From Bryobacterales bacterium (GTDB lineage Bacteria > Acidobacteriota > Terriglobia > Bryobacterales > Bryobacteraceae), in assembly GCA_020852175.1 (NCBI GenBank), contig JADZBH010000006.1, positions 1 to 64,000 on the forward strand: DNA of 64,000 nt, written 5' to 3'. Shown here one piece after another: positions 9,203-17,125 of the stretch (positions are counted from its first letter, which is position 1; each line of letters opens with the position of its first letter). Position numbers and translations under genes: made by a program. The notes beneath the pieces were generated by a model that saw only the letters and a list, made by a program, of their open reading frames with translations, did no database searches and had not been told where the DNA came from.

Positions 9203-9838
9203 TCACCTTCCGAACGAAAACCCAACACCAAACATGAACTGATTGCGCACCGGCGCGCCGGAGAAGGCACGATTCCAACGCACCTCTGGCGCGACGGTCA
9301 CATACCGCGTTTTGAACTCCACGCCGGCGCTGGCCGCGGGACCGAACTTCGTCAGCGTCGCATCGCGGATTCCGCCCTGCAATTCATTGGGAAACTCCGG
9401 CGGGCGGCACGAACCCTGCGGCCCCATGCAGGTGTATGCCGACTGATGCTCGCTGCGCCGGTATGACCAGGCGCCGCCCGCGCCAAGGAACGGCCGCACG
9501 CGGCCCTGGGTGAACCGGTACTTCAGCAGAAAGGGGAAGTCCCAGGTTTTCACCTTGTCCGTCATCGACACCAGATAAGGGTTCACCGAGGTACCGAGCG
9601 GGAAGCTCATCGTGGACTGTTCCGTACTGGTGCGGAGCAGCGCGCTGAACTCCACCGAGAGGCGGCGCGGCAGATGTAGCTCCACGGCCGGTCCGCCCAT
9701 CCAGCGGCTTTGCGTATTGGTGGAAAAAGGAGTGGCGGCGGGCGCGTCCGTCACCGGCACGCCGAGTTTGAAACCGTAGGAAAGCGGCTGCGCATGCAGC
9801 GCGGCCCCGCAGGAGAGCAGAAGAAGCCATCGAATCAT
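9203..9838 (-). CDS. Outer membrane beta-barrel protein
   Basis: This 211-residue protein starts MIRWLLLLSCGAALHAQ, a Sec signal peptide. The body alternates hydrophobic and polar residues, with strands such as VRPFLGAGGAWSYRR and a final strand ending FMFGVGFSFGR. That is the usual layout of small OmpA/OmpW-like barrels of about 200 residues. Two Cys in the segment YTCMGPQGSCR may form a disulfide in an extracellular loop. I chose ATG 9838; a TTG seven codons upstream is also possible, and neither has a clear ribosome site. Its role may be structural or a small pore. It is convergent with the slipin-like gene and lies 80 bases downstream of the DUF4380-like gene. Confidence 0.8.
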   Translation of the reverse strand: MIRWLLLLSCGAALHAQPLSYGFKLGVPVTDAPAATPFSTNTQSRWMGGPAVELHLPRRLSVEFSALLRTSTEQSTMSFPLGTSVNPYLVSMTDKVKTWDFPFLLKYRFTQGRVRPFLGAGGAWSYRRSEHQSAYTCMGPQGSCRPPEFPNELQGGIRDATLTKFGPAASAGVEFKTRYVTVAPEVRWNRAFSGAPVRNQFMFGVGFSFGR

Positions 9839-9918
9839 GACCGGGAGACAGCACGTCAAAGGCCGGAGCGGCGTTGTTGCAATCCGGGCGTTTCTTCACG
9901 CCTGTGCGTGAATCCCGT

Positions 9919-10794
9919 TCACACCGTGACGCCGGCGGCCCGCAACAGGGGGCCGATCGCATCGTCGCTCACCCGTTCCAGCGCGCCGGTTCGATGCAGC
10001 GACCACTCCTCGACGTGCTCCATTCCCTCGCCCGGCATGAGCGTCCGCAGAGGGCTCAGCGTTTCCAGTTCCAAGGTTCCGCCGTTCACCCACATCTCAA
10101 ATGAAGCGCCAAAGTCCGGGTACCGCGCGCCAGCGACTGCCCGTGTACGCTTCACGAATAACTCGCCGTTCAACAGGTAGGCGCCCCAGGTGTTCTGGTT
10201 CCAAAGACCGAATTTGTTCGGGCGGGTGATCGACGGGTCCTGCCGCAGCGTGAGATATTGGCGCGTCAGGCGCAGGCGTTCGTCGGTGAAATCGGAAAAC
10301 GCCCACATGATGAGCGGGTTGGTGGGAGCGAGTTGTTCGGGATGCGTGCCGCGCGGGGGGAAACCCGTCAGGCCAAGCCCGCCGGGCGCCATCATCGTAA
10401 GCGCCCAGATGGAGACCTCCACCGGCCACTGCCCCTGGTTCTCCAGGCGGTGAGCCAGGCGGAGGCGTCCTTCGCCGTGCATCGCGATGTGGATCCGTTT
10501 CCGCAGCCCGCCCGCCTCCACCGGCGCGGAGGCAGCGAGCCAGTTCCCGCCGCGTTCGATGGCGACCGGAGCATTATCGGGGAAATATGTTCCGGGTACG
10601 AGCTCCGGCGCCACCCACAAACGGTGGCCGCCCCGGCAGCGGAACTCCGCCTCGCCGCCGCCCGGGGCAAGTTCCTCGGGGATGGCCAGCATCAGGTTCT
10701 GGCCGCCGGCAAAGCCGTAGCGGATGATGCGCGGTCCGAAATCGAGAGTCACATCGAGTTCGGCCACGCCGTCGGCGAGCCTTTCTACCCTCAT
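9919..10794 (-). CDS. DUF4380-like protein, possible aldose-epimerase fold
   Basis: This 291-residue cytoplasmic protein begins MRVERLADGVAELDVTLDFG and continues with RIIRYGFAGGQN. That resembles the start of DUF4380 proteins, which I understand to have a galactose-mutarotase-like sugar-binding fold. WALTMMAPGG and the aromatic-rich middle fit such a fold. Its ATG overlaps the stop codon of the upstream dehydrogenase gene (ATGA), so the two are translationally coupled. It closes a three-gene minus-strand operon with a KduD-like dehydrogenase and a zinc alcohol dehydrogenase, which suggests a role in handling a sugar or sugar acid. The substrate and any catalytic activity are unknown. Confidence 0.7.
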   Translation of the reverse strand: MRVERLADGVAELDVTLDFGPRIIRYGFAGGQNLMLAIPEELAPGGGEAEFRCRGGHRLWVAPELVPGTYFPDNAPVAIERGGNWLAASAPVEAGGLRKRIHIAMHGEGRLRLAHRLENQGQWPVEVSIWALTMMAPGGLGLTGFPPRGTHPEQLAPTNPLIMWAFSDFTDERLRLTRQYLTLRQDPSITRPNKFGLWNQNTWGAYLLNGELFVKRTRAVAGARYPDFGASFEMWVNGGTLELETLSPLRTLMPGEGMEHVEEWSLHRTGALERVSDDAIGPLLRAAGVTV

Positions 10795-11561
10795 CGGCCC
10801 ATCCAGCCGCCGTCCACCACCAGGATTTCTCCATTCACATAGTCGGACGCCTTCGACGCCAGGAACACGGCGGCGCCCTTGAAATCCGCGGGAGTTCCCC
10901 ATCGTCCCGCGGGGATGCGCGCAAGAATGGCCGGGTTCCGCACCGGGTCTTTTTGCAGCGCGTCGGTGACATCGGTGGCGATGTAGCCGGGCGCGATGCC
11001 GTTCACATTCACGCCCTGCGAGGCCCATTCGTTGGCCAGGGCCTTGATCAACGAACCGATGCCCGCCTTGGACGCCGCATACCCGGGCACGGTGATGCCG
11101 CCCTGGAAGGTGAGCAGCGAGGCGGTGAAGACGATCTTGCCCGAATGCCGCGCCAGCATTCCCTTGCCGATCTCGCGCGCCAGTATGAACTGCGAACTCA
11201 GGTTGATCTCGACGAGCCTGTCCCAGTACTCGTCCGGATGCTCGGCCGCCGGCGTCCGCAGAATCGTTCCCGCGTTGTTGAACAGGATGTCCACCACGGG
11301 GTGCCCGGCCTTCACCGTTTCGATGAAGGCGTAAAGGCTCTTACGGTTGGAGAAGTCGCAGGCGTAGCCCCAGAATTCGCGGCCCGCGGCCCGTACGGCC
11401 TTCCCCACCTCGCTTTGCCCGCCCTCCATTTGCGCGCTTACGCCAATAATGTTGGCGCCCGCCTCGGCCAGCGCCTCGGCCATGCCGCGTCCGATGCCCC
11501 GGCGGCAGCCCGTCACCAGCGCCGTCTTGCCGTCCAGCTTGAACCAGTCCAGTACGCTCAT
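10791..11561 (-). CDS. kduD: KduD-like 2-deoxy-D-gluconate/ketodeoxyuronate dehydrogenase (SDR)
   Basis: This 256-residue short-chain dehydrogenase has the NAD(P)-binding TGCRRGIGRG motif (about 18-27), NNAG near residue 95, and the catalytic YAASK motif. The segments IPAGRWGTPADFKGAAVFLA and SDYVNGEILVVDGGWM match the KduD/2-deoxy-D-gluconate 3-dehydrogenase group closely. In E. coli KduD interconverts hexulosonate intermediates of pectin and uronate breakdown. The gene lies three bases behind the alcohol dehydrogenase gene and overlaps the next gene by four bases, so the operon is tight. KduD assignment is by remembered similarity; another SDR specificity is possible. Confidence 0.8.
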   Translation of the reverse strand: MSVLDWFKLDGKTALVTGCRRGIGRGMAEALAEAGANIIGVSAQMEGGQSEVGKAVRAAGREFWGYACDFSNRKSLYAFIETVKAGHPVVDILFNNAGTILRTPAAEHPDEYWDRLVEINLSSQFILAREIGKGMLARHSGKIVFTASLLTFQGGITVPGYAASKAGIGSLIKALANEWASQGVNVNGIAPGYIATDVTDALQKDPVRNPAILARIPAGRWGTPADFKGAAVFLASKASDYVNGEILVVDGGWMGR

Positions 11562-11564
11562 CGT

Positions 11565-12617
11565 TTAGCTCTTGCAGTCGATCAGGATTTTCATCACCGC
11601 GCCGCCCTTCAGCATCTGCTCCAGGGCCTGTTGCACGCCGTCCAAGCCGTAGACGCCCGAGATGAGCCGGGGGATGGGAATCACGCCGGAAGCGGCCAGG
11701 TCGATGGCTTCGTCGAAGTCCTGGTGCTCGTACACCCGTGCGCCGCACAGCTTCAACTCCCGCCAGAAAAACTGGAACAGATTCACCGGGGGCGGTTGGG
11801 CGAAGATGGCCACGATGACCACGCGGCCGCGCGTACGGGGCAGTTTCGTCATTAATTCCGCGCCTGCCGCCGAGCCCGACACTTCGAACACCACGTCGGC
11901 GCCGGCCGTGCCGGTTTCTTCCGCCACCAGCGCCGGCACGTCCACCTCGCGCGCATCCACGACGTTCAGCCCGAGATCGCGCGCCAGTTGAATCCGGAAC
12001 GGGTTCACCTCGGTCACCAGCACGCGCGCGCCGGCGTGTTGAGCCACCAGTGCCACGAGCGTACCGATGGGTCCGGCGCCGATCACCACGGCGTAGTCGC
12101 CCGGCTTCACCTCGCCCAGACGCACGTCGTGACAGGCCACGGCGATGGGTTCCACCAGCGCGGCATGTTCCAGCGAAAGGTTGTCCGGCAAGCGGTGCAG
12201 CGTGTGCGCGGGCACGGTCCACAAACCTTGCAGCGCGCCTGGCACGTCGATGCCGATGAAGCGCAGCCGCTGGCAGATGTGGGAATGGCCGGCGCGGCAG
12301 GCCGGACACGGCTCGCCCCCGGCGCCCTCGCGCGCCAGATACGACGAGCAGGGGTCGAGCGGCATCACGCTCACCCGGTCTCCGGCGGCCCAGCCGTCCA
12401 CGCCCGGGCCCGCGGCGGCGATGACGCCCGACATTTCGTGGCCCAGCACGGCGGGCGTTTTCACGCGATGATCCATGTGGCCCTGGAAGACGTGCAGGTC
12501 TGTGCCGCAGAGGCCGCAGTGGCTCACGGCCAGTTGCACTTCGCCCGCGCCGGGCGCCCTGGGAACGCAGGCGGCCACGCCCATGTTGAACTTTTCACGA
12601 TACTGGGATGCCTTCAT
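11565..12617 (-). CDS. Zinc-dependent alcohol dehydrogenase (MDR family, threonine/sorbitol dehydrogenase type)
   Basis: The real gene is the 350-residue C-terminal part of a longer frame and starts MKASQYREKFNMGV at ATG 12617. HCGLCGTDLH holds the catalytic zinc Cys, and GHEMSGVI the His-Glu pair. EPCPACRAGHSHIC is the Cys cluster of the structural zinc. GAGPIGTLVALVAQ is the NAD-binding loop. These fit L-threonine, sorbitol or galactitol dehydrogenase-type enzymes of usual length. It opens an operon with the KduD-like dehydrogenase and the DUF4380-like gene, so a sugar alcohol or sugar acid substrate is more likely than threonine. It diverges from an SDR gene over a 72-base spacer. Confidence 0.9.
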   Translation of the reverse strand: MKASQYREKFNMGVAACVPRAPGAGEVQLAVSHCGLCGTDLHVFQGHMDHRVKTPAVLGHEMSGVIAAAGPGVDGWAAGDRVSVMPLDPCSSYLAREGAGGEPCPACRAGHSHICQRLRFIGIDVPGALQGLWTVPAHTLHRLPDNLSLEHAALVEPIAVACHDVRLGEVKPGDYAVVIGAGPIGTLVALVAQHAGARVLVTEVNPFRIQLARDLGLNVVDAREVDVPALVAEETGTAGADVVFEVSGSAAGAELMTKLPRTRGRVVIVAIFAQPPPVNLFQFFWRELKLCGARVYEHQDFDEAIDLAASGVIPIPRLISGVYGLDGVQQALEQMLKGGAVMKILIDCKS

Positions 12618-12689
12618 AACGCAGTCAAAGTATATCGGGTTTACCCGCGCGCCCGGCCCGGCCGCGCATGCTACGCTATCGGTTCTCCC

Positions 12690-13451
12690 ATGCGACTGAA
12701 AGAGAAGATTGCCATTATTACGGGCGCCGGGTCGGGCATCGGCGAAGCCACGGCGGTGCGTTTTTCCGAAGAAGGAGCGCGCCTGGTGCTGAACGACATC
12801 GACGCCGCGAACCTCGACCGCGTGGCCGGGCGCATCCGCTCCTCGGGAGGCCATGCCGTGACGGCGCCCGCCGACATCAGCGTCGAGGAGCAGGCCGCCT
12901 CCATCGCCAGCGCCGCCATGAGGGCTTATGGCCGCATTGACATCCTGGTGAACAATGCGGCCGACTTCACGCAGAAGCCGCTGGAAACCGCCACCCTGGC
13001 CGACTGGCAGCGCGTGTACGGCGTGAACGTCTTCGGCACGGCCATGGTGACCCGGTATGCCGTGCCGCACATGAAGGAGCGCGGCGGCGCCATCGTGATC
13101 GTGGCTTCGATGAGCGGCATCATCGCCCAGCCGAATTTCACCAGCTACAGCACCAGCAAGGCGGCGGGCATCATGATGACGCGCTCGCTGGCGCTCGACC
13201 TGGCGCCGCACAGGATCCGCGTGAACTCCGTCTGCCCTGGCTGCATCGTGACGCAGGCCAGCCACCGCGAAGTGGACCGCCTCGGCTTGAAGTTCGAGGA
13301 CTGGTACAAGGACAACGCCTCCAGGCACATGCTGGGACGCCTGGGCGACCCCGCGGAGGCGGCCAACGCCATCCTCTTTCTCGCCTCCGACGAGGCGAGC
13401 TTCATCACCGCCGCCGAACTGATGGTCGACGGCGGCTATGTGCACTGGTAG
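12690..13451 (+). CDS. SDR family oxidoreductase
   Basis: This 253-residue classical short-chain dehydrogenase starts MRLKEKIAIITGAGSGIGEA, giving the cofactor motif TGAGSGIG. It also has LVNNAA, the catalytic Ser in VASMSG, and YSTSK (Tyr and Lys). The C-terminus FITAAELMVDGGYVHW is normal. An acidic residue after the second strand (VLNDID) suggests NAD preference. It is transcribed away from the zinc alcohol dehydrogenase operon and converges on the Gfo/Idh/MocA gene, only three bases apart. A sugar or polyol substrate is plausible from the neighbours but not proven. Confidence 0.88.
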   Translation: MRLKEKIAIITGAGSGIGEATAVRFSEEGARLVLNDIDAANLDRVAGRIRSSGGHAVTAPADISVEEQAASIASAAMRAYGRIDILVNNAADFTQKPLETATLADWQRVYGVNVFGTAMVTRYAVPHMKERGGAIVIVASMSGIIAQPNFTSYSTSKAAGIMMTRSLALDLAPHRIRVNSVCPGCIVTQASHREVDRLGLKFEDWYKDNASRHMLGRLGDPAEAANAILFLASDEASFITAAELMVDGGYVHW

Positions 13452-13454
13452 GCG

Positions 13455-14756
13455 CTACACGAACTTATATGTACCCGGCTTCGGGAGCGGCTGCCGTGAC
13501 ATCGGCGAATCGTAGCCGGTAACCTCCTTGGGCGACAGATCGAGCTTCGAGTTCATCATCATGTCCCAGGTGATCTGCTGGCCCGAATAGGCCGCCTCGC
13601 GGGCCATGATGCAGGTCATGGTGGATTCGGCCACTTTCATCGCGTGGTTGATGTAAGGGCCTGTGCCGCGGATGGAGTTCGCCAGCGCGGTGTGTTCGGC
13701 CACGTAGTCCTTCGCGCCGGGCTGCCCGCCCATGTCCTTGCAGTTGGAGCGGCCCTTGGAACCCACCACCAGTTCGCCGATGTTCTGATAGAGCCCGCGC
13801 GGATACTGGCGGCAGTAGCTGGACAGGCGCGTTCCGTTGGCGAAGACGAAGTCGGTGGCCAGGTGGTCGTAGATGTTGCCGTGAACGTCGTCCTGGGGGC
13901 GCCAGGAGATGCCGCCGTAGGCCGCCGCCGACACCGGGTGCGTATCCATCACCCAGCAGATGACGTCGATGTTGTGGAGATGCTGTTCCACCACCTGGTC
14001 GCCGCATAGCCAGAGGTTCGAGTACCAGTTGCGGTGCTGCCACTCGGTGTCTCCCCAGTTGGGCTTGCGGCCGGCCGCCTGTTGAATCACCGGCGTGCCC
14101 ACCCAGTAGGCATAGGTGGCGAGCACGTCGCCGATGGCGCCGTCCTGAATCTTCTTCACCGTCTCCTGGTAGGAGCGGTTGAAACGGCGTTGCGCTCCGC
14201 TGACGACGGTGAGTTTCAACTCCTCGCTCTTACGGGCGGCGCGCATGAAGCGTTGCACGCCCACGGGGTCCGTGCCGAAGGGCTTCTCGCAAAAGACGTG
14301 TTTCCTGGCCTCGATGGCTGCCTCGAAGTGCAGCGGCCGCCAGCCGGGCGGCGTGGCGAGCATGACGATATCGACGTCGGTGGCCAGCAGCTTCTTGTAC
14401 GCTTCAAAGCCGACGAAGCGCATGTCCGGGTTCACCTTCACGCGCGAGGCGATGGCGGTGTTGGCGCGGTCCTCCTTCAACCAGCGGAGGTTTCGTTCGA
14501 GCTGATCCTCGAAGGCATCGGCAAGGGCCACCACCTCGACGTTGGCGTCGCCGGTGAGAAGGTCCTGAATCGCCTGGCGGCCGCGGCCGCCCACGCCCAC
14601 CAGTCCCGCCTTCAACCTCTCCGGCGCCTGTCCGCGCACCAGTTCGGGACGAATGATCTGAAACGCGGCGGCGCCGCCCATCAGGACCCGGCGCGACAGG
14701 GCAAGGCCGTCAAAGGTGCGGCGGCAGGCGTTTGCGTTATTGTGGGAATCGTTCAT
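13455..14756 (-). CDS. Tat-exported Gfo/Idh/MocA family oxidoreductase
   Basis: This protein of about 433 residues carries a Tat-like signal with the twin-arginine LALSRRVLMGGAAAF. It is followed by the Rossmann motif GLVGVGGRGRQAIQ and the family motif HVFCEKPFGTD, whose Lys is usually catalytic or binds the cofactor. Family members are NAD(P)-dependent dehydrogenases or glycosidases acting on sugars or inositols. Exported versions are common in Acidobacteriota and Planctomycetota. I place the start at ATG 14756 (MNDSHNNANA); an upstream in-frame ATG at 14783 is possible. It diverges from the aldolase gene over 58 bases. Confidence 0.88.
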   Translation of the reverse strand: MNDSHNNANACRRTFDGLALSRRVLMGGAAAFQIIRPELVRGQAPERLKAGLVGVGGRGRQAIQDLLTGDANVEVVALADAFEDQLERNLRWLKEDRANTAIASRVKVNPDMRFVGFEAYKKLLATDVDIVMLATPPGWRPLHFEAAIEARKHVFCEKPFGTDPVGVQRFMRAARKSEELKLTVVSGAQRRFNRSYQETVKKIQDGAIGDVLATYAYWVGTPVIQQAAGRKPNWGDTEWQHRNWYSNLWLCGDQVVEQHLHNIDVICWVMDTHPVSAAAYGGISWRPQDDVHGNIYDHLATDFVFANGTRLSSYCRQYPRGLYQNIGELVVGSKGRSNCKDMGGQPGAKDYVAEHTALANSIRGTGPYINHAMKVAESTMTCIMAREAAYSGQQITWDMMMNSKLDLSPKEVTGYDSPMSRQPLPKPGTYKFV

Positions 14757-14814
14757 ATGTTGTGAGATCTCCGGCGGCTTCATTCTATCGCCGGGGAAAC
14801 GAGAAAAACAGCCC

Positions 14815-15726
14815 GTGTCCCATCCGCAAACGCTTTCCGGCATTTATGCCGCCCTGGTCACCTCGCGCCGTCAGAACGGCGAAGGACCCGACATTCCCGC
14901 GACTTTGAAGATCGCGCGGTTCGCCCGTCAAGCGGGTTGCGCCGGCGCGGCCCTGCTGGGCGCCACCGGCGAATATCTGGACTATTCGACGCCGCAGCGC
15001 CTCGATTTGATCGAAGCCGCGGCCGCCGAACCGGATCTGCCGCTGATCGTGAACTGTTCCCACACCGTGTTGCAGGACGCCGTGCGCATGGGCAAAGCCG
15101 CCGCGAGCGCGGGCGTGGCGGCGGTGATGTTGATGCCGCCTCCCTTCTTCCACCACAACGCCAGCGAGTTGAAGTCCTTCTTCCTGGCCTTCGCCGAGGC
15201 CCTGGCAGGACGCGTGCCGCTGCTGCTCTACAACCTGCCGGCGTTCACCGACTGGATTCCCTTCGAGGTGGCGCACGAGTTGCTCGCCACCGGCGTGTAC
15301 GCGGGCATCAAGGACTCCAGCGGCAACCGCGAATACTTCGACCGCCTGCTGGAAACCAAACGCGCCAGCGGCTGCCAGGTGTTTGTCGGCAACGACGTCC
15401 TCTATGTGCACGGCCATGCGATGGGCGCCGACGGCGGCATCTCCGGTTGCGCCGTAGCCGCTCCGGAACTGATGCTGCCCTTGCGGCGGGCGGTGCTAGC
15501 AAACGACGCCGCGCGCGTAGAGGAGTTGTCCGGACACCTGGCGCGGTTTATCGGCTGGCTGGATGAATTCCCGGTTCCGGTGGGCATTCGCGAGGCGCTC
15601 GCCGAGCGCTGCCTCGCCGTCGGCCCTCACGCCGTGCCGCCGAGCGCGGAGATGCAGGCCAAGCTGCGCGAATACCACGAATGGTTCACCCCCTGGGTTG
15701 AAAAATTGGCCCAGAGCAAAGACTAA
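14815..15726 (+). CDS. Dihydrodipicolinate synthase/N-acetylneuraminate lyase family aldolase
   Basis: This 303-residue class I aldolase of the DapA/NanA family has GATGEYLDYS (the G-x-TGE motif), the catalytic Tyr in LLLYNLPAFT and the Schiff-base Lys in AGIKDSSGN. It probably cleaves or forms a 2-keto acid such as a keto-deoxy sugar acid, and is less likely a housekeeping DapA given the sugar genes around it. I start it at GTG 14815; a longer frame back to 14716 would overlap the divergent neighbour and looks unlike the family. It is followed by a PLP decarboxylase gene after four bases, so the two are co-transcribed. Confidence 0.87.
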   Translation: MSHPQTLSGIYAALVTSRRQNGEGPDIPATLKIARFARQAGCAGAALLGATGEYLDYSTPQRLDLIEAAAAEPDLPLIVNCSHTVLQDAVRMGKAAASAGVAAVMLMPPPFFHHNASELKSFFLAFAEALAGRVPLLLYNLPAFTDWIPFEVAHELLATGVYAGIKDSSGNREYFDRLLETKRASGCQVFVGNDVLYVHGHAMGADGGISGCAVAAPELMLPLRRAVLANDAARVEELSGHLARFIGWLDEFPVPVGIREALAERCLAVGPHAVPPSAEMQAKLREYHEWFTPWVEKLAQSKD

Positions 15727-15730
15727 GACC

Positions 15731-17125
15731 ATGACACCGGAAGAGTTCCGCCGGGCCGCGCATGAAGCCGTCGACTGGATGGCGGACTACATGGCGCACA
15801 TCCGCGAGTTGCCCGTGCTGCCCAACATGGAACCGGGATCTCTGGTGCGGGCGCTGCCCGTTGAGGCTCCGCGCGAGGGAGAACCCGCCGAACGGCTCCT
15901 GGCCGGTTTCCGCGAACTGATCGTGCCCGCCAGCACGCAATGGAACCATCCCCGCTTTCACGCCTATTTCAGCGTCAGCGGCGCGCCGCCGGGCATTCTG
16001 GCGGAGATGCTGATCGCCACGCTGAACACGAACGGGATGGTGTGGAAGAGTTCGCCGGCGGTGACCGAACTGGAACTGGTGACGCTCGGCTGGCTGCGCC
16101 GCTGGCTGGATTTGCCCGAGGAGTTTTTCGGCATCATCCACGACACGGCGTCGATGTCCACGATGCACGCCCTGCTGGCCGCCCGTGAATATGTGGCGCC
16201 GGGGTCGCGCGAGCAGGGTACGCCGGCGGGCTTGACGGTCTACACAAGCGAACATGCTCACTCGTCGGTGGAGAAGGCCGCCATCGCCGTGGGGATCGGA
16301 CGGAAACAGGTGCGCAAAGTGCCGGTGGATGCGGCATTCCGCCTGAGCGTGGAGGCGCTGGAGCGGCTGGTCGCCGCGGACAGGGCGGCGGGACTGCGGC
16401 CCTGCTGCCTCTGCCCGACGGTGGGCACCACGTCGATGGCTAGCGTCGATCCGGTGGCTCCCCTGGCGGCCCTCGCGCGGCGGGAAGGCATGTGGCTGCA
16501 CGTGGACGCGGCCTATGGCGGCAACTACGCCGTGCTGCCGGAGATGGCCTGGCTGCGCGCGGGCTGGAGCGATGCCGATTCGATCGTGCTGAACCCGCAC
16601 AAGGGACTGTTGACGCCGATCGACCTGAGCGTACTGTACACGCGGCGGCCGGAGGTGATGCGGAGCGCCCTGTCGTTGTCGCCCGAATATCTCAGAACGG
16701 CTACCGATGGCGCGGCGCCCAACCTGATGGACTATTCCGTGGCGCTGGGGCGGCGTTTCCGGTCGTTGAAGCTGTGGTTCGTGCTGCGTTCCTATGGGCG
16801 CGAGGGGCTGGAAGCGTTGCTACGGGAACAGTTGCGGATGGCCCGTGATCTGGCGGACTGGGTTAGCGCAGACAGCCGGTTCGCGCTGTGCGCGCCGGTG
16901 GAACTTTCGCTGGTGTGCTTCCGTCTGAAGGTGGGCGACGAGGCGTCGCGCGCGCTGATGGAGGCGGTCAACGCGAGCGGCCATGCCTTCCTTTCGCATA
17001 CGGCGATCGAAGGCCGGTTCGTGATCCGGCTGTCGATCGGAAACTATCAAACCACGGCGGAGGACATGCGGGGAACCTGGGCGCGGATTCAGAGCGAAGC
17101 GGACCGCCTGGCGGGCGCGGCCTAA
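15731..17125 (+). CDS. Group II PLP-dependent decarboxylase (aromatic amino acid type)
   Basis: This 464-residue enzyme matches the aromatic-L-amino-acid decarboxylase family in length and layout. MTPEEFRRAAHEAVDWMADY is the usual N-terminal helix, and WNHPRFHAYFS lies in the substrate region. EHAHSSVEKAA supplies the His stacked on the cofactor, HVDAAYGG the Asp, and NPHKGLLTPIDLS the Lys that binds PLP. Vertebrate DOPA decarboxylase has Trp after that Lys; here it is Gly. The substrate is probably an aromatic amino acid. The stop codon overlaps the stop of the convergent histidine kinase gene by two bases. Confidence 0.92.
   Translation: MTPEEFRRAAHEAVDWMADYMAHIRELPVLPNMEPGSLVRALPVEAPREGEPAERLLAGFRELIVPASTQWNHPRFHAYFSVSGAPPGILAEMLIATLNTNGMVWKSSPAVTELELVTLGWLRRWLDLPEEFFGIIHDTASMSTMHALLAAREYVAPGSREQGTPAGLTVYTSEHAHSSVEKAAIAVGIGRKQVRKVPVDAAFRLSVEALERLVAADRAAGLRPCCLCPTVGTTSMASVDPVAPLAALARREGMWLHVDAAYGGNYAVLPEMAWLRAGWSDADSIVLNPHKGLLTPIDLSVLYTRRPEVMRSALSLSPEYLRTATDGAAPNLMDYSVALGRRFRSLKLWFVLRSYGREGLEALLREQLRMARDLADWVSADSRFALCAPVELSLVCFRLKVGDEASRALMEAVNASGHAFLSHTAIEGRFVIRLSIGNYQTTAEDMRGTWARIQSEADRLAGAA

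Noticed and set aside
11565..13445. N-terminal half of a 626-codon frame read as part of the alcohol dehydrogenase
   Set aside because: The part beyond 12617 is antisense to the SDR gene; the enzyme's own N-terminus (MKASQYREKF) starts at 12617.
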